This document shows, in pieces, positions 14,412 to 16,036 of a stretch of 16,036 nucleotides of DNA (position 1 is its first letter; the number at the start of each line of letters is the position of its first letter). Under the pieces are notes generated by a model. The model searched no databases. It worked only from the letters and a program-made list of their open reading frames with translations, and was not told where the DNA came from. The DNA is from Solobacterium sp. (GTDB lineage: Bacteria; Bacillota_I; Bacilli_A; Erysipelotrichales; Erysipelotrichaceae): positions 1 to 16,036 of the forward strand of contig JAEEYJ010000023.1 of the NCBI GenBank assembly GCA_016291725.1. The letters are read 5' to 3'. Made by a program: the position numbers and the translations under genes.

Positions 14412-16036
14412 AACCTCTGCTTCTGGAAATGGAAGCCTTCGGCTCCTTCGCTGAACATACGGCCATCGACTTCCGCCGCTTCCACAGTGGTCTTTTCCTG
14501 CTGTCCGGAAAGATCGGCAGCGGCAAAACAACAGTGTTTGATGCCATTGTTTTCGCACTGTACGGTGTGCCCAGCGGGAATGACCGGGATGCGAAGGATA
14601 TGCACAGCAACTATACGCCGAAATCAACGGACAGTACGGTATCCCTTGCGTTCTCCCACCAGGGAAAGGAATACACCGTCAAACGGACGATCAAGTTTAC
14701 AAAAGTACGAGGAAAGAATGAATACCACAATCCTCGGATCGATGCCTGGCTGTATGAACCGGATGCCCCGGTCATGGACGGCTCTTCAAAGGTAACCGGC
14801 AGGATTACGGAGATCATCGGTATGGACAAGGCACAGTTCTGCCAGATTGTGATGCTTGCGCAGGGGGAATTCAAAAAGTTTCTCCGTTCAGGAAGCTCGG
14901 AAAAAGCCGACATTCTCGGCAGACTGTACGATGATTCCCAGTACAAACGGTATGAAGAGCTTCTCACGCTGTCTGCGAAAAAGCTGAGTGAACAGCGCGC
15001 TGACGCAGTGAACAGGATTGCTTTCCTGATGGAACAATCCTTTATCCGGCCGGAAAACACGGAGGAATATCCGGAAAGCCTTTGGCTGGCGGGGGACGAG
15101 AACCTGCTGCAGCATCTGGAGAATCTGACGGCCGCAGACCGTGAACAGCTGCAGGAGGCGGAAAAGGAACGAGCATCCCGGCAGGAAGCGGAAGCAAAGC
15201 AGATCGAAGCGTATGTAAAAGCTGAGGAGATCAATAAGCAGCTCGATGAACTGGATGCCCGCAAGGAACATCTGAATGTCCTGGAAAACCAGAAGGAAGC
15301 CTATACTGCACTGGAGAAGGAATACAGCACTGTATTCAGCGCCTGGCACCGCGTATCACCGGAAATCCGCATCACGGCAGAATCAGGTGCACGGGCAGCA
15401 CAGACGCAGGAACAGATCCGAACACTGAAAGAGCAGAAATCAGCGGCGGAAAAAGCGCTTGCGGCTGCTGCAAAGAACAGCGAAGAAGACGGCCTGCTGC
15501 AGAAAGAAAGCGAACGGCTGAGCGGAGAAATCCGCAGTCTGGAGGATACACTGCCTGTCTATCAGGAACTGAAGCAGGCGGAAGAAGCCCTGAGCAAACG
15601 GAAAACTGCTCTTGACGGTCAGAAAGGCACACTGCAGAAAACAGAAAACGAACTGCTCAAAGCGCAGAAGAAGCAGGCAGACGGAACAGCGGAACTGCAG
15701 GCGCTGGCCGGTGCGGACCAAAGGAAAAACAATGCGGATCGTATACTGGAAAAGCTGGAGCAGCGCCGGGAGGAACTCAGCGGAGAGAAAGGGCTCCTCG
15801 AAAGAGCCGGTCTTCTGCATCGTCTGGAAAAGCAGCTGAAGGAAAAACAAGCACAATACGATGCGGAAGCCTGCAAAGCCTATGAACTGCAGCAAAAATA
15901 CAATGATCTGCATACGCGCTATCTGAGCGGACAGAGCGCCGTACTGGCGCAGAAGCTGAAGGAAAAACTGGACAGCTATGGTGAAGCGGACTGCCCCGTA
16001 TGCGGAACGAGATTCATCAAAGGACAGGCAGTGCAC
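14408..16036 (+). CDS. sbcC: SbcC (Rad50-family) ATPase subunit, 3' partial
   Basis: The frame runs 543 codons from ATG 14408 to the right edge without a stop. SbcC is usually about 1000 aa, so roughly half is shown. It is an SMC-like ATPase that clamps DNA and controls SbcD. The N-terminus MKPLLLEMEAFGSFAEHTAI is typical. The Walker A is GKIGSGKTT (34-42), slightly different from the common GxTGAGKST. FALYG and the Q-loop region MLAQGEFKKFLRSG follow. From about residue 190 to 525 there is a long, Glu/Lys/Ala/Gln-rich coiled coil. The zinc hook appears just before the edge as CPVC (C529, C532). AAGGGAG (14394-14400) is the ribosome binding site. The return coil, signature motif and Walker B lie outside the window. 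Confidence 0.95.
   Translation, partial: MKPLLLEMEAFGSFAEHTAIDFRRFHSGLFLLSGKIGSGKTTVFDAIVFALYGVPSGNDRDAKDMHSNYTPKSTDSTVSLAFSHQGKEYTVKRTIKFTKVRGKNEYHNPRIDAWLYEPDAPVMDGSSKVTGRITEIIGMDKAQFCQIVMLAQGEFKKFLRSGSSEKADILGRLYDDSQYKRYEELLTLSAKKLSEQRADAVNRIAFLMEQSFIRPENTEEYPESLWLAGDENLLQHLENLTAADREQLQEAEKERASRQEAEAKQIEAYVKAEEINKQLDELDARKEHLNVLENQKEAYTALEKEYSTVFSAWHRVSPEIRITAESGARAAQTQEQIRTLKEQKSAAEKALAAAAKNSEEDGLLQKESERLSGEIRSLEDTLPVYQELKQAEEALSKRKTALDGQKGTLQKTENELLKAQKKQADGTAELQALAGADQRKNNADRILEKLEQRREELSGEKGLLERAGLLHRLEKQLKEKQAQYDAEACKAYELQQKYNDLHTRYLSGQSAVLAQKLKEKLDSYGEADCPVCGTRFIKGQAVH

Noticed and set aside
1..16036. CRISPR arrays, IS elements, prophage or defence genes
   Set aside because: No direct-repeat array, transposase, terminal inverted repeats, phage or known defence domain is visible; RecD2, SbcCD and the phosphoesterase are housekeeping-type and not in a defence context.

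Overview
The window looks like chromosomal DNA of a low-G+C-lineage Gram-positive bacterium (Bacillota) with a moderately GC-rich genome. I favour Erysipelotrichia or a neighbouring class, but that placement is inference, not proof. The lineage signs are a tandem pair of FemAB/MurM-type peptidoglycan-bridge transferases, a ComK-family protein, an Spx/ArsC-like protein, a DUF1461 membrane protein, RecD2, and strong AGGAGG-type ribosome binding sites. Nearly all of the DNA is coding, in tight operons. No gap without a gene reaches 300 bases. There are no IS elements, phage genes, CRISPR arrays or long repeats.

Layout. (A) 2-5001, plus strand: a 5'-truncated fusion protein with an EGNKR-type ParB-like segment and a BMP/PnrA-type nucleoside-binding domain, a small metallophosphoesterase, then two FemAB-type aminoacyltransferases. 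Spacing is ATGA, 34 nt, ATGA, so this is probably one operon. (B) 5004-5032: a hairpin that can terminate transcription from both sides, between the convergent fem pair and gltX. (C) 5045-6699, minus strand: tRNA-Gln(CUG) with its own promoter and intrinsic terminator, then gltX with its own promoter. (D) 6780 to the right edge, plus strand: rdgB, a DUF1461 membrane protein, trmL, a 62-aa acidic-tailed membrane protein, a ComK-family protein, an Spx/ArsC-like protein, mnmA, recD2, a three-helix membrane protein, sbcD, and the first half of sbcC.

How the genes fit together. Region A joins a possible nucleoside sensor and a phosphoesterase to cell-wall cross-bridge synthesis. Region C supplies glutamylation of tRNA-Glu and perhaps of tRNA-Gln. 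Region D mixes nucleotide-pool cleaning (RdgB), two wobble-position tRNA modifiers (TrmL, MnmA), DNA processing (RecD2, SbcCD) and a putative competence-regulator module (62-aa membrane protein, ComK-like, Spx-like). From the 62-aa gene onward every junction is an ATGA or GTGA overlap, and a perfect extended -10 element lies exactly at the start of that gene.

The best candidate for something undescribed is the 62-aa / ComK-like / Spx-like trio. It has a possibly leaderless promoter. The ComK lacks the C-terminal tail that in Bacillus carries the MecA-recognised degradation signal, and its partner resembles the family of Spx, a protein that acts on ComK turnover in Bacillus. Second is the BMP fusion / metallophosphoesterase / Fem cluster.
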